The notes below the pieces were generated by a model. It made no database searches. It was not told the DNA's origin and was given only the letters and a program-made list of their open reading frames with translations. Below, piece by piece: positions 11,460 through 24,008 of a stretch of 64,000 nucleotides of DNA. The DNA is from Rotaria sordida (lineage: Eukaryota > Rotifera > Eurotatoria > Philodinida > Philodinidae): the NCBI GenBank assembly GCA_905250125.1, contig CAJNOL010000335.1:62001-126000 (forward strand). The letters run 5' to 3'. Position 1 is the first letter of the stretch. Every line of letters begins with the position of its first letter. Position numbers and translations under genes: made by a program.

Positions 11460-12660
11460 TTGATATTATAGTAGACGTCGAAAATAGAAGAGACAAAAAC
11501 TATTTACTTCATTCCTTTCCATAATCTGTCGATAATTTATGTTGTTTTTCCATAGTGAACTAACACAAATATTCGAATCAGTTCTTCTCTGACACAAAAA
11601 GATATGCTTAATAATAAACTCAATAAGCATAAAAATATGTGGATTATATAATAAATCAACTAAAATTCGTATTTCTCATCAATTTCATTCGCGGTATGAA
11701 GCATAAACTCAATATTTGTTCATGAATTTTTTAATTCAATGGAGGTCTTATTGTTTTTCTCTTTTAAATTTTTGAGTCATATTAGATGAATGGATGATAA
11801 CAATAAAAAAGAAGTGATTGTTTTGCCTCATAGCTATTAGATTGTATTCAAATTGAGTATGAAATTAAAATGCATCAAATACAGAAAGCATTACTAATTA
11901 TATACAAAGTGACTTTAAAGATTTATATCAGGAAGCAATGTTTGAAACTTATTCGGACATTTTCTGTCTTCTAGTAAAACCAGTGTAGTTTATTGAATAG
12001 AAGATTCAAAGCTGCCAACAAGCAAATTTTTTTCTGGCCTAACCTAGTTGACATGTTATACCATACCGATTAATGTTTCTGATTTGTTGAATCTATCAAA
12101 TCCTACAGTTTAGAAGTTAAATTTCTTTAAAAGGTAGATGTTCTTTTCTTGAGGACAACTAAAAACCTGATAATATATAAAAAAATTCACCAACTGATGA
12201 TTCATTGTTATAAATATACAATAAGTATATATGTTCTCTAATTCCATAATTTGACATGATAGTGAGATATACATATGTATGTTTATATATCCATGAGTTT
12301 TTATTTGATTTAAGCCTCGCGCCTCTTCACAATAGTGTTTGCATTTACAGTAGTTCATTTGGGTAGAAATCTTCAGGCATTAGTTGTCCTAGTGAGCAAC
12401 GCTTCTAACAAAAGCTTCAACCCGATATGTCAAACAACAGTGAACTTATGACTGATTTATAGTCCATTTATGGCCTTGAGATGAATCATTATAACTTCGT
12501 CACTACAACTGGTACAGAGTCTGAAGTGGTATCAAATTAAAGTCAATATTCTTGCGCAGGTTTTGTCCAAACAAGATTTTGAAAACCGCTTCCATTCATC
12601 TTGTGAAACACAATCTGAAAGGAGTGTTGAAGTATATAGAGTAGAAATTTGCACCTATTC
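11460..12660. other. No gene recognised
   Basis: The first part holds the 3' flank of the secreted-protein gene. The remainder is AT-rich with no open frame that I can support. Confidence 0.35.
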
Positions 12661-12670
12661 CCTTCCTCCT

Positions 12671-12990
12671 CACAGACTGTGACAGACACTCATGTAACCC
12701 ATCACAGACCGTAACAGACACTCATGTAACCCATCACAGACTGTGACAGACACTCATGTAACCCACCACAGACTGTGACAGACACTCAGGTAACCCATCA
12801 CAGACTGTGACAGACACTCATGTAACCCATCACAGACTGTGACAGACACTCATGTAACCCATCACAGACCGTAACAGACATCTTAATTAATTAATTGATT
12901 AGTATTTAATTAACTAGTTAAACATCGCAGATCGTGACAGACAGGTCCCAAATCCATCACAAACCGTGACAGACACCCTTCATAGATCGT
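12671..12990. repeat. 32-bp minisatellite, about 6.5 units plus degenerate tail
   Basis: A 32-bp unit beginning CACAGACTGTGACAGACACT and ending GTAACCCAT is repeated at 12671, 12703, 12735, 12767, 12799, 12831 and (partial) 12863. Variation is limited, for example CACAGACTGTGA versus CACAGACCGTAA. Each full unit holds the palindrome CACAGNCTGTG. Degenerate copies of the GACAGACA core continue to about 12990. There is no open frame across it. It lies about 320 bp upstream of the hAT-type element. Confidence 0.93.
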
Positions 12991-13311
12991 CATAGTGGTT
13001 GATAGCCGCCTTCAAGAGAGTATCAAATTTTATGTATAACTAACATCTAATTAGAGTATTTATAGAAGATTTCCTTTATGAAATTCTACTCTCTAAATTT
13101 AGCAATGCTGATGGAATATGCCTAGTATACGTAAAAAAAGAGCAGTTTTTAGGGAATTAGTAACAATATGTATATCGTGTTTCATATTTCAATCCCACAG
13201 AGATTGCGCTAGCAGATTTTTTATGATGATTTCAGTACATACAATGTTCAAATAAGAAAAATATGTCACTTCACAACAGTAAATCTCGCTTTTCTCAGCA
13301 TAGATATCAAC

Positions 13312-14461
13312 CAGAGACCGTCATCAGGTCAGGGCTGCCCTGCTGCCCTGATGCCCTGTACTGCCCTGCCCTGTACTTCAGGGCAAACTTCTTTTTTTGT
13401 CCTGTCCTGTTTGCCCTGCAGGGCGACCGAAGAAAAGTACAGGGCAGGACAGGGCAAATTTTTTTTGCCCTGTTAATTTTTCACATAAGTTTATTTGGAA
13501 GCCTTTTTCGAAGCTAAATGGAATCTTTCAAAACATCTATTATCGATGGAATTCCATCAACATCCATCAACCAGTGATGAACCTGTCTTTTCAGTTGGTT
13601 TCATCAGAACTAATGAATTTGATACTCATTCTAATTTATCATTGTACAATACAGTTCTCCCCACTTCAGAAAAGTTTAACCACGGTTATCACATCAAAAG
13701 TATTTAGAACACATAGAAAATAAATCGCAACCTCTTGGTAAGTAGCGATGAAAATCTGCAAATCGATAAAATGATAGCGTTCAGTCAATCACAATCCCTA
13801 TGTTCATTGATAAATATCTGATTTTTCTGCAGTCATCCTGCTTATTCTTTGGATCCGTACAAGAGAAGTGAAGATACTGGATTAAAGCCAGTTATTTTGT
13901 TTTACAAAGAATAAACTCAAATGACATCATTTTCCCTCGATTATCGTGTAACTTTTGATCAATTATTTCGTTTTCTTTCTCTGATAAGATTTCAAAATTT
14001 TTTCTCATTAATGAAAAATATTTATCAATTTTTATTTTTTTAAATTAGTTATTCAATCTTAATCGACTAGAGAAATTTGAAAATAATCTTGACAATTTAA
14101 AAAGACAAACATAGCATCTCAGCAGGATTATAATTATATAAAAACAGTATCATTTTCATAGAATTTAAACGAACTTTTGATTGTTTCTACGCATGGATAA
14201 TATTCTGTTGAAATGACTTAAACAAGGCATATATAATGAACACAAAACCCATTAGATTTATTCATCATGTCATAAATTCATCCTATAGTTGAGATTCAAT
14301 TTAAAGGCCCTCAGGGCGCCCTGTCCTGTACTGCCCTGCCCTGAGGGCAGGGCAGGGCAAAAAATATTTTATGTTTTATCGTCCAGGGCAGGGCAGGGCA
14401 AGGCATAACAGGGCAAAGGGCAGGACAGGGCACAAAAAAAGTGCCCTGTGACGGTCTCTGA
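13312..14461. mobile_element. Non-autonomous hAT-type element with GCCCT subterminal repeats
   Basis: The element is 1150 bp, flanked by an identical 8-bp target duplication ATATCAAC (13304-13311 and 14462-14469). It has a 12-bp perfect terminal inverted repeat CAGAGACCGTCA. An 8-bp duplication and CAG-starting termini are the hAT hallmarks. About 150-170 bp inside each end are dense in GCCCT/AGGGC repeats in both orientations, like subterminal transposase-binding sites of hAT elements. The AT-rich middle has no transposase frame: open frames of 60-108 residues there have no recognisable hAT domain. The intact duplication argues for relatively recent insertion. Confidence 0.92.
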
Positions 14462-14469
14462 TATCAACT

Positions 14470-17400
14470 ATAAAAAAATCGGGTCAAACAAAAGTTTACT
14501 CTCATTTAGACCTTTAAAACAAAATAAAAATATTGTTTATATCTTGAACTGGATGAGAATTATTTCAATTTTTCTGATTGAAAACTATGTTCTAAGAAAA
14601 AACTATGGAGTGGCATTTCACCAAGATTAATCATAACAGCACTATCATCCATTGTATCGCATTGTTTGATGCTTGTTTTGAAGACGCGCAGATATATTAT
14701 CTTTTCGTCACGAAGTCGTGAGTAAGATAAGAATACAAGAGAAACTTACTTACTATTGTGTTGCTTGTAGATAATTGTGTTTTGTGAATGAGGATAATGA
14801 CAAAGTGGCTGCTTTATATAGGTTTTAGTCTAATAGATATATTAATAATTGAAATGCAATAGAATCTCTGGAGGAGGCATCTGCTTTTTTTTGGAGAAGA
14901 AAATTCCAATGTAAGTATTTCGTAGGTCTAACGACCATGGAACATTATATTTTCGGATGCGACAATTCTCATGTCAGCATCGCCTTCCGCGTAATATCAT
15001 ACTTCGAAGCAAAATCGGACTAAATGCAACTGCAAAAAAACATCCCATGCATTACTGAAGAAAATTCCATTGTATTTGAAATTTAATGTGCGCGATAACT
15101 TACTTGGCCTAACTATGTACTTGAATGGATTGTATATGTGGATGCTAGAGAGGAAACGAGAGAGAGAGAGAGGGAGGACAACAAGAGAAATATTTTGAGA
15201 TTTGTATTGCATTGTGTTCTCACATTCATTTTAGTTTCTTATTCTTATTGAAGATATGAAGATATATGGAATATGGTACTCAACCATGATTTCGTCTTGC
15301 ACAATACAACATTGTGTTGCATAGTGAAACTCTGTAAGTCTCAAATCTATTAATGATAGTTAACAGATAATGTTCAGTTTAGATAAGATCAATAACGTCA
15401 ATGAAATGTCCAGTTAAATCAGTTTCGAATGAGTTCCAATAATGATATATCATCAGGTAAAACGACAAGTATATCGTATTATGTGTTTTTGATAATTGTC
15501 TGTTCAATTGAGTTTGAAACAAAAACAGGATTTATAATTAGAATAATAATGATTGATGATTTCAATCTATATTAGACAATGTAATGTTGAAAACGATTGC
15601 GACTATCAACCTTGAGGGTGAGTAAAAAGTATTTTAAATGAGAACAATGTCAAAACAAGTAGAAGAATAGAAAGACTAACTTTTTAAATATCATTTATAT
15701 TCTTTCTGTGCTATTTATCTAGCTATAAACAATTAATTTCTATCATTCAAATAACAAAGAAATAGACATATCTTGGTAATGAAAAAAAGAAACTGAATAT
15801 ATTTCTTCCATCGATAGTTTTTGTTGTAAAGTTATCAGTCAAACATATTCATATTGAAATTGTATCAGCAGCAGAAATCAATGAAGGCACAATCGTATGA
15901 TAGTGACCAACAAGACAAGATTAATATATATACGAGATCTAAATTAAAATAGAATAACATTAATTCAATATTCAATTGAGAATATTTCATTTTGATTGTG
16001 TTACATTGATTTGTTTTTAATTGATTTATTACAGAGTCTGAAATCGATTTGAAGCTTTGAGAAAGTAGATTGTATTGACACTCTAAATAGAGATTTTTCT
16101 GTTTACTTTGATCTCTGATCCATAACTGATCATGTAGATATTGATATGAAGGAGAGAATAAGTTGAGCCATCGTCTGCTCGCCAATATTTGCTAGTCAAC
16201 AAAAACAAAATCTATAAAAGAGAAGCAGATGATTGCATATTAGATAATCTGTTGCATTTAATATACGCGTGGATTTCTCAAAAAAAATTAAAACTCACTG
16301 ATTATATATCTACAACAGAATAAACATTCAAGATTAGTACAAACTTTGTCCATTGTAATTCCAAGTGGTAAAAATGAATTTATATGATTTCTCAAGAAAA
16401 AGAGAAAAGAAAGTATATGATGATCAAATCTGACGTATAATAAATAACAAAAGAAACCATTGATGAACAGTTAAAATCTACATAATTACCAGAAGTAATT
16501 TATACATCATGAACTTATGTAACAAGTATAGATGAAAATTAAAACTAATGAAATTCAATTTATGTTTTAAGGAACATCAAATATCTAACGAAAAACTGAA
16601 AAAATGATGATGTTTAATAGACATACAATTTTATTTTGAAAAGTATTCTTCAAAATCATCAATGGTATATTCAAGTATACAATATAAATACTAATCTAAA
16701 TAATCTTTAGTAAGTTATTCACAGTTTTTAGTCTCATTTTTTATTTTGAATTTGACAAATATATGCTATTGGTAATATATAATCAATATGTTTGGCGAAG
16801 GTTTGTTTGTTGACTACTGCTTCTAAATGAAAATATTTTCATATTGACATAGTTGGCAGTGGTGGTGATAGAAATCGTCTACTTTTTGCTTTATTTTTTC
16901 TAATACAGATATATCTTCAGTAGTAGTAGTTGCTCTTATTGATTTTGTTTTTGCTAATAGTATGATATTTGTAAGAATGGAATGAGTGTCTTCGAAGGAA
17001 AGCGTACATTGACTACAATACATCCATACTCCCACATCCCACATTTACACCTGTATCCCTTTAATTTATTAAACATAGTGTAGACATCGGTTCTTATAGA
17101 TTTTTTTCAGCATGAAGTTATTCCAATGTGCATGGCCTAAGAACACAAGATTTTTGCCTCGATTACAACCATGTGTAATCAAGATAAAAGTAACATTCGA
17201 GCTGTATCGAAAAATATTTTCTTTTTTTTCGAGCTTTTCAAAAGTCGCCGACACCGAATTATGAAAATATTCGCTGAAAAGTATCATCTATGCTTCTTCG
17301 TTCGATGCATTATCATACAGACGATTACCTGAAGATCAGTAAATATCGTCACATTGGATGGACTATATTTATTTTAAATAGAAATGTTTCTAAATAATAT

Positions 17401-18180
17401 TTGTTTCTCTGTGAAACAATCTCAACTGATAAAGGGAGATAAATAGATAAGGACTGATATTGTTGTGTACTATTTCATTTACAGAAGCTCATGTAACCAT
17501 TTTCTCCACGCGTGTTGAAGGAAAATGGGCTTACGCGTATCACTTATTCTTGGAGAAAGCTCTTGGGCAGTATGTTTTCGTTCAAGAATTCAGAAAATCG
17601 GACATTGAACGATTATCGTTATAGCTCGACTAGATAGTTAGATCGGAAAATTTTGACAACTTCATTTTCATCTTTTATATCACTAACGCTTTCGATAGTT
17701 GGTACAATCCAAGATCTAAAATGTCTCAGATTACAAAATGCTCAATTGAATAAAGTTGTCTTCCTCAAGAAACATAATAAAATGCTTCAGTGTACGCGTC
17801 ATTGTACGCATACTATAACAACATTTTTCTCGACATTTGATTTTGAGTACAATTTAATAAAGCTTCCATTGCATGTTCATCTATTTCAGTTCCTTTTGTA
17901 GATTGACTTGGATCGTAATAGGCAATATTGTTACGCTTTCGAAATTAAATACAAAACTTCGATCTTGTTTTATCTCTGGATTTTAGCATCTCGTTGAAAT
18001 CTTGTTCTTATCAATATTTTATGTTCTTGTGAGAATTTAAGTGACAAACCTGGTAAGAGAAAAGCCTTTTTTTTTACATGTGTCAACATATGTGCTTAAA
18101 ATGTGTGTGTGTTTTCTACTGTAATATCCGTAGTCGAATATGTTTAAAGTATACATTTTTATCTATACGAATGTTCATTT
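14470..18180. other. Long region without a supported gene
   Basis: AT-rich DNA. A minus-strand frame at about 15960-16210 (containing ASRRWLNLFSPSYQYLHDQL) follows a possible CTAG acceptor and could be one exon, but no partner exon or family is recognisable. Other frames (16823-17287 minus, 17653-17901 plus) lack support. A GA-rich run lies near 15160. Confidence 0.3.
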
Positions 18181-18214
18181 AAAATTATATTTTGTTTTGT
18201 ATAGGAAAACATTG

Positions 18215-19618
18215 ATGATCATGACACTCGAATTAATTCCTCAGACAAGTCTCATTTTTAAGGGTATGTAACAGATACTTATTCTTGATGATAAGATGCA
18301 ATTCATGAATATATTTCGCTGATTTCGTAATAGGTTCACACAATCGAGAATCAAGAACGAATCTCAAATTGACTAATACAAGTAATGAACGCATCACATT
18401 CAAGATCAAAACAACAGCCCCTAAAGTTTATTCTGCATATCCAAAAAGAGGTTTCATGGCTCCACTTGCGACTATCAGTATAGAAAGTACGATCAGAAAT
18501 TTGATTTGATACATGGTTTGTAGCAGAATGTTGATGGTTTCTCTTAAGTAAGACGAAAGGCACTATCAGCTGACGAAGAATTGAATGATGCAAAACATCA
18601 TAATTTTATGGTTCAATGGACAGTCGTTTCGAAAGATTACACGGACACATGTGAAAATTTCGTAAGCATATCTTTTATCAATAAACATTAGTATTATATA
18701 CATTTTGATAGTGGCAGCAAGACTCAATTAAACTCAAAGATGTAAACGACTCAAAACTGCAATGTGTTTATGTTGATGAGCAATCAACAATTGTTACATG
18801 CAAGGATCCTGTTGAAGAACGAAATATGAGAGAGGTATATCGATTGAGATGATTCATTTCTTTCTTGGAAAAAAGAAACACTCTTAAATCTGTTTTGATA
18901 CTTAATAAACACTTATAAATTTGTACTATAATAGGTTCTTTCTATTATTTCATTTACAACTGCGTTCATTGTTTACTTGGTCATTTAGAGTGAATTCGAT
19001 TTGTTGAAAAATCATAGTAAACAGCTATCAAACACTTTAAGTGAATCAGAAACGCCAACGGTACAACAATCATCAGTAACATTCAATTCGGATCGATCAG
19101 TTATAAATGTTGTGAAAACGATAGAAGCAATAGGTAAAGTCAATGACGAGATTATTCAAAAAATCAACAAAATGACGGATGACATAAATCTCGTTATTTA
19201 TGTGATTATGCATCAGAACGATGGAAGTTATACAATAAACGAGGAAATAAAAACTAGGCAAGCACAAACTGTCGTTTCAGAATGGCAGAATAACATCAAT
19301 TTGATTCATATTCAAGATGTATTCAATTATAAACTGAATTATAATTGTAATAATTATCAAGATCTAATGCGTTTGAATAGAGAGATGTTACTAGTCGTTG
19401 AAAGATACAAATTAATTGGTGATGGACACCAAGTGTTAGAAATTGTCACTCAATTTAAGGAAAATTTTCGTCGTATTCAAGTAGCTCTTCAGAAACTTCT
19501 TCAACTTTTGCGAACTGGCGGTCAAAGTCATTTGAGTGATATCAAACAACGATTGGATAATATCAACAATGAAATCCAAATACTCCGAAATAAGTACAAC
19601 AATTTGAGCTTCGTATAA
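18215..19618 (+). CDS. VAP-like MSP-domain protein with coiled-coil tail (5 exons)
   Basis: Exons 18215-18263, 18334-18486, 18549-18661, 18712-18834 and 18989-19618 keep the frame and give about 355 residues. Residues 1-105 match the major sperm protein domain of VAMP-associated proteins: LELIPQTSLIFKG, TNLKLTNTSNERITFKIKTT, HNFMVQWTV and DSKLQCVY align with LVLDPPTDLKFKG, TNLKLRNPSDRKVCFKVKTT, HKFMVQ and DSKLRCVF. The 62-bp second intron (GTACGA donor, CTTAAG acceptor) is needed to keep the domain open; without it the exon shows a stop and a frameshift. VAPs tether the ER to other membranes through FFAT-motif partners. The last exon predicts long helices or coiled coil but no C-terminal membrane anchor, unlike VAPA/B, so this may be a soluble relative. 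A TATAG acceptor lies 11 bp before the ATG; AATAAA is at 19644. Confidence 0.82.
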
Positions 19619-19649
19619 TTTAATGCTATATTTCTTCCACAACAATAAA

Positions 19650-20265
19650 CATGGGTATTTTCTATAAAGTTATTTAAATCTATATTAGAACTTTGTTCAC
19701 TTCTTCTAAGAATTCTTGTTCCATACTTTTTTTCCTATGAATAATACTATATTGTTCTCGTATCGCATCTAATCCATGAGCAACTCATTGACTGTTCACA
19801 CAAGAAAGCAGAGATTTTTAATCAATCAAACGTCTATATACATAATGTCGAGTGTGTGTGTGAGTCTGTTACTAGGTCAAAGCTCAAAGGTAAGATCTTA
19901 AGCATAAAAAATCAGCGTTAAGTTTCGAAAGAAGCTTCTAAGAACTTTTTAGAAACGTGTAGAATTTTCTGGGTGAGGGCGTAAATGTGAGTGGATGTGT
20001 GGTTGTTGATGAAGAGGATATCCACATCCAACTTCTCCCACACTAAATCTTCAATCTTTTTTTCAAATTAAATAACAATTGGAATTGCTGCTTGTAAACA
20101 TTCAATACCATCATCTAGTTTACTCGTTGTCCTCGTCGATTGATATTATTATTGATGAAGTAAATATTCGATTTCTCATGAATGATTAATTTTGAAATCG
20201 GCGACGAAAGTCTTTGAGTTAGTTCAAGTTCAACATCGGACATATGAAAAAAAGCTGAAATACAA
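19650..20265. other. No gene recognised
   Basis: 3' flank of the VAP-like gene followed by AT-rich sequence. A short GTG/CAC-rich inverted pair (GTGGATGTG near 19992 and CACATCC near 20022) is seen. Confidence 0.3.
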
Positions 20266-20269
20266 CAAT

Positions 20270-21760
20270 GATTATTTCTCTAATAGAAAGTTAGTAATAT
20301 TGAAGTAAACAATTTTGTCTGACCTAAAGAAAATTTGAGAGAGGTAAACTTGTCCGGTCCAACCTGACCTACATGATTTCAATTCGAATCTTTGGTGACT
20401 CAATTTAAAATCAGCAATATTAGCATCAATATCAATGACGGAATTGGTTTCATAGAATATGAAATTCAAATCGATTCGAGTTGTGCGAATTGTTCGCTCA
20501 GAATGGTTGTTCAATCATTGAATAAGCTCATCGATAAACTAATGCTGAACATGGTCAAGTTTATCAGTGATTGTTACCATTCGTTTTTGGACATGTTTTC
20601 TCTAGGACTTCTTTACATCATCGAAGAGTTTGTAGTAATAATCTTTGTGAATCATGATTTGAAAACTTTCGGGTGGAATTTTTTCTATGACATTTTACAA
20701 CTCACTTAATTTATACGAAGCTGGACTTGTAAACTTTATCAATCTTAAAATTTCACCTATTCTACGACACGAGTCAGTAACTTACCACCACGCATTGTAT
20801 AGTCCAAAACAAAATAGTTGCCAGACGATAGAGATTCTTCCATAGTAGAATTTCTAGGCACTTCAATGATTCCATTCGATCTCTTCCTGCAATGCACGAG
20901 TCTTCTTTCGCTTGTTCGAAAATACATCTAGCATAGTGAAGTACAGCTTCCAATAATTCGTTGTTAATCATGGATTGATATTGTTTTTCGATGGTTTTGA
21001 GCAGTTTAATAAATTCAGATTTTTCTACATGCGACATGAGTGAATGAACCCTTTCATTGCATATTCTGTCAAATTTAGAAAAAGTTATACTTTCCACTGC
21101 CTTTCAGTCGCATAATTTTGATTGCCTTCTCATAACAAATCAATTGTTCTGTGTTTCAATGTGAAGTTTCCAGAGATTGTAATACAAGGCCAACCTTTTT
21201 GTTAGTCGCTTTCGTTTCATCATGCATATAAAATGTAAAAAAGAACTAACTATTGTTTCTGTGTCGTATGTAATTGATTTTGGCAGGTATCCGAACCCAC
21301 GATGAATGCGATAGTAGGACGAGAAATTGAGAGAAAAATTTGAATGTCATTGAGACAAGAAATTGAAATGGCTTCATCTGGTTTGACGCTACATTTTTGC
21401 ACTTAAATTGTTGTGTTAGCCATATTTTAAAATGGAATGACCAGAAGAGTATAACATATTCTATCGTCGGATGAAATGACAATGATTTTTTTATACAAAT
21501 CGAGCATATAACAAACATAATCGATGGCAAGCACCATTGACGATATCGGAGAAACATTAAAAATTGAGTCCGAACGACAATATATAAATGCAATTCGACT
21601 ATCATTTGTGAACAGAAACAAACTTTCTGTTGCTTTCAAAATAGTAAACAATTGTTCAGTCCATGCTTTCGAAAGATTAATAAATTGAGTACATCCATTT
21701 GCCATACATGTCGGATCAACAATAAAACTTACGGAAATCATTTTACTAGTACTTGAAGAA
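20270..21760 (-). pseudogene. Unidentified decayed gene, minus strand
   Basis: Not recognised. Long minus-strand stretches look coding: 21741-21427 (starting MISVSFIVDPTCMANGC), 21237-20774 (including EKAIKIMRL and SLMSHVEKSEFIKLLKTIEK), and 20690-20272. The last reads continuously through three in-frame stops (TAG, TAG, TGA) between residues such as KIPPESFQIMIHKDYYYK and TRIDLNFIFYETNS. The first stretch vaguely resembles a von Willebrand A fold, but without a clear metal-binding motif I do not assign it. Stops that introns do not explain suggest a pseudogene; missed splice sites remain possible. Confidence 0.4.
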
Positions 21761-21799
21761 CGTTAATCACGGAATCTCAAAAACGTGTCTGTATCATCC

Positions 21800-24000
21800 T
21801 CGTTCGTTTCCAATTTGTGTTTAGTCGAAATATCTTCAAAAGTGTCGAATACTTTAGAAAAGTGCAATCCGGTATTCATTTCACTCTTTTGGTATAAAGA
21901 TAGCAGAGATAAAGAGTAGTGAACGCAGCTTTAGAAAATAGTACGCTTAGACATTATTTAATTCATTATCTATTCAGATTGTTGACAAGCTATTCTTCCA
22001 ATCTATAGAGAGATACAGGTAAGTAAATTATGAATTCGTTTTCTCGTATAAAACATTTATTCCTATTCTCAGGTGGCTTTCAATTAACACTGAAAAAAAA
22101 GGCTTCGAGAATTGCAACAAATTCGAAAACTATTTATGCTTCGTACATAAGTATGAGAGTATGGATATGGATGTGTGTGTCTAATTACTTCAACCACTCA
22201 TCCTCATCCTTCGATGTTCAACACATTCAATCTCGGATCCAAAATTCGTCTAGGCGAATCTGACATTGCATATAATCTCAGCTTGGGCGCAAACATATGT
22301 ATATATACATAGATTGTGTCTACCTCTATCGAATCAAGAAAAGTTTAATCAATCAATGCCCATATTGTTGTCTTTCTGGAAAAATTAATATAGGAATTAG
22401 ATGCTATTGCAGTTAAGTCATATTTTTGCACTCACTCTCACTTTCATACTGATTGTTGTATTAAATTTACCAATCAGTGTAAAGATATGACTCAACTGCA
22501 TGCAAGCAGAAAGATTGAAAACTGATACATTGACAAAAAAGAACTTATTTTTCATTGATTAACTTCACGAGAATATTTTTTTATGGTTGAAATTTAATAT
22601 TTTAGAAAGACAGGCGTATTTCTATATTTTTTTTATTATTCTAGAGTAAAACATGCTATTGATTAAAAATAATAATATTTCAATATATCGATTTCATCAT
22701 TGATAAAATTAAACTCGAAACTAAACAAACTTATTGATTCTAAATAATATGAAAAAGCTTTAGATGCTTTCGATTAACAATTTGAAATATGTACAAATAT
22801 TACTAATGATGTGGGAATAAAAGTATGCACTATGTTACATGATTATAAACGTGATATTACTATTCAACAAAAACTTATCATATTCATTTAATAATCTTTT
22901 TATTCAAACATCATTAATTCACTTTTCTAGTGAGTGATTCATTTTATCAATCAGAATATAATTATATCATCATAAAAATAAATCGATACTCCTATGAATG
23001 AGGGCGTTTATATTTTTCAAAATAAATTCTTTTCTATTTTTAACTTTTCTGCATCAAATAATATTTGCATATTTATAGATTTCTTCTATAGAAATAAAAG
23101 ATCTTCAAAATTTTAAATCAATATAATAAACTGATTGTTTTTTCTCGCGCATATAAGAATATTCTTTCATGCTTTTTTAATAAACATATTAAGATTGATT
23201 CATTAAAAATATCTCAATAGTTATTACAGGTCCTGAACTAAATTTTTCAAACTGATGTTATTTTATGAGACAAACAATTATTGAAATGAGTGAATGAAAC
23301 ATTTTATAATAAATTTATGTTAAACATTCAACATTAAAAAAAAACCATTATTCCTTTGGAAGTAAAAATGTTAAAGTATACTAATCTAATTTTAAATCAA
23401 GATTAGTATCGTATCTAACTCCGATCATCATCAATCAAGTATTATCAACTACTGTTATGTCCACCAAAACACTCTTTCTTCGATATGAAAAATCCACAGT
23501 GAAAATTTCGATAAACAATTGATAGATATTGCTTTCTTTACAAGTGGTGTGAAATTATTAGTTAGTTGCAGACGTAATAGTTACTTATATTAGCTAATGC
23601 TATTGCGCGAAGGTTGCTCAACGAATTAGACGCTTATCACAGTGATCAATATTCTAGTTCAATAGAGTAGATCAAAATTCCAAACCGAAAAGTTTTGGTG
23701 TTGATACATGCTAACATATGGTTGTTGAAAATGAGAAATGATATAATCATTATAAATGATATGAATTTGACTCTGTATCATAAAATTCTTTTCTCTTCTG
23801 TCTGTAACTTGCACATTTCATTTTATCTATAATAAAATAGACATATTTTACTTATGAGCATTAAAAAAAAATATTAGTCTGATGTAAGTAAATTACCAAA
23901 GAAGCATTGAACAGAAAGAAAATGATCTTTGATCTAAGATCGGTAGCATTTGAAATATTTATAGATTTAAAATTGAGTATTATGTACATATACACATTAT
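21800..24000. other. AT-rich region without a supported gene
   Basis: Very AT-rich, with no splice-compatible open frames. The last part up to the acceptor TTGTAG at 24001-24005 is the promoter or 5' region of MITD1. Confidence 0.35.
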
Positions 24001-24008
24001 TGTAGATA

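Noticed and set aside
8640..12990. CRISPR-like array
   Set aside because: The 32-bp units at 12671-12862 are contiguous without spacers and the AATCGATT array is irregular; the genome is eukaryotic with spliceosomal introns.
13263..13723. Overlapping plus-strand open frames of 70-108 residues at the hAT element's left end
   Set aside because: They read through the GCCCT subterminal array and the element boundary; repeated Pro/Cys/Leu comes from the repeat, not from a protein.
15865..16210. Minus-strand open frame with a possible acceptor (106 residues)
   Set aside because: Amino-acid content is plausible but there is no partner exon, no recognised motif and no conserved start; left as unsupported.
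18487..18548. Apparent TGA stop and frameshift in the VAP-like gene
   Set aside because: A 62-bp GT-AG intron of typical size removes them and restores the conserved frame exactly, so the gene is treated as intact.
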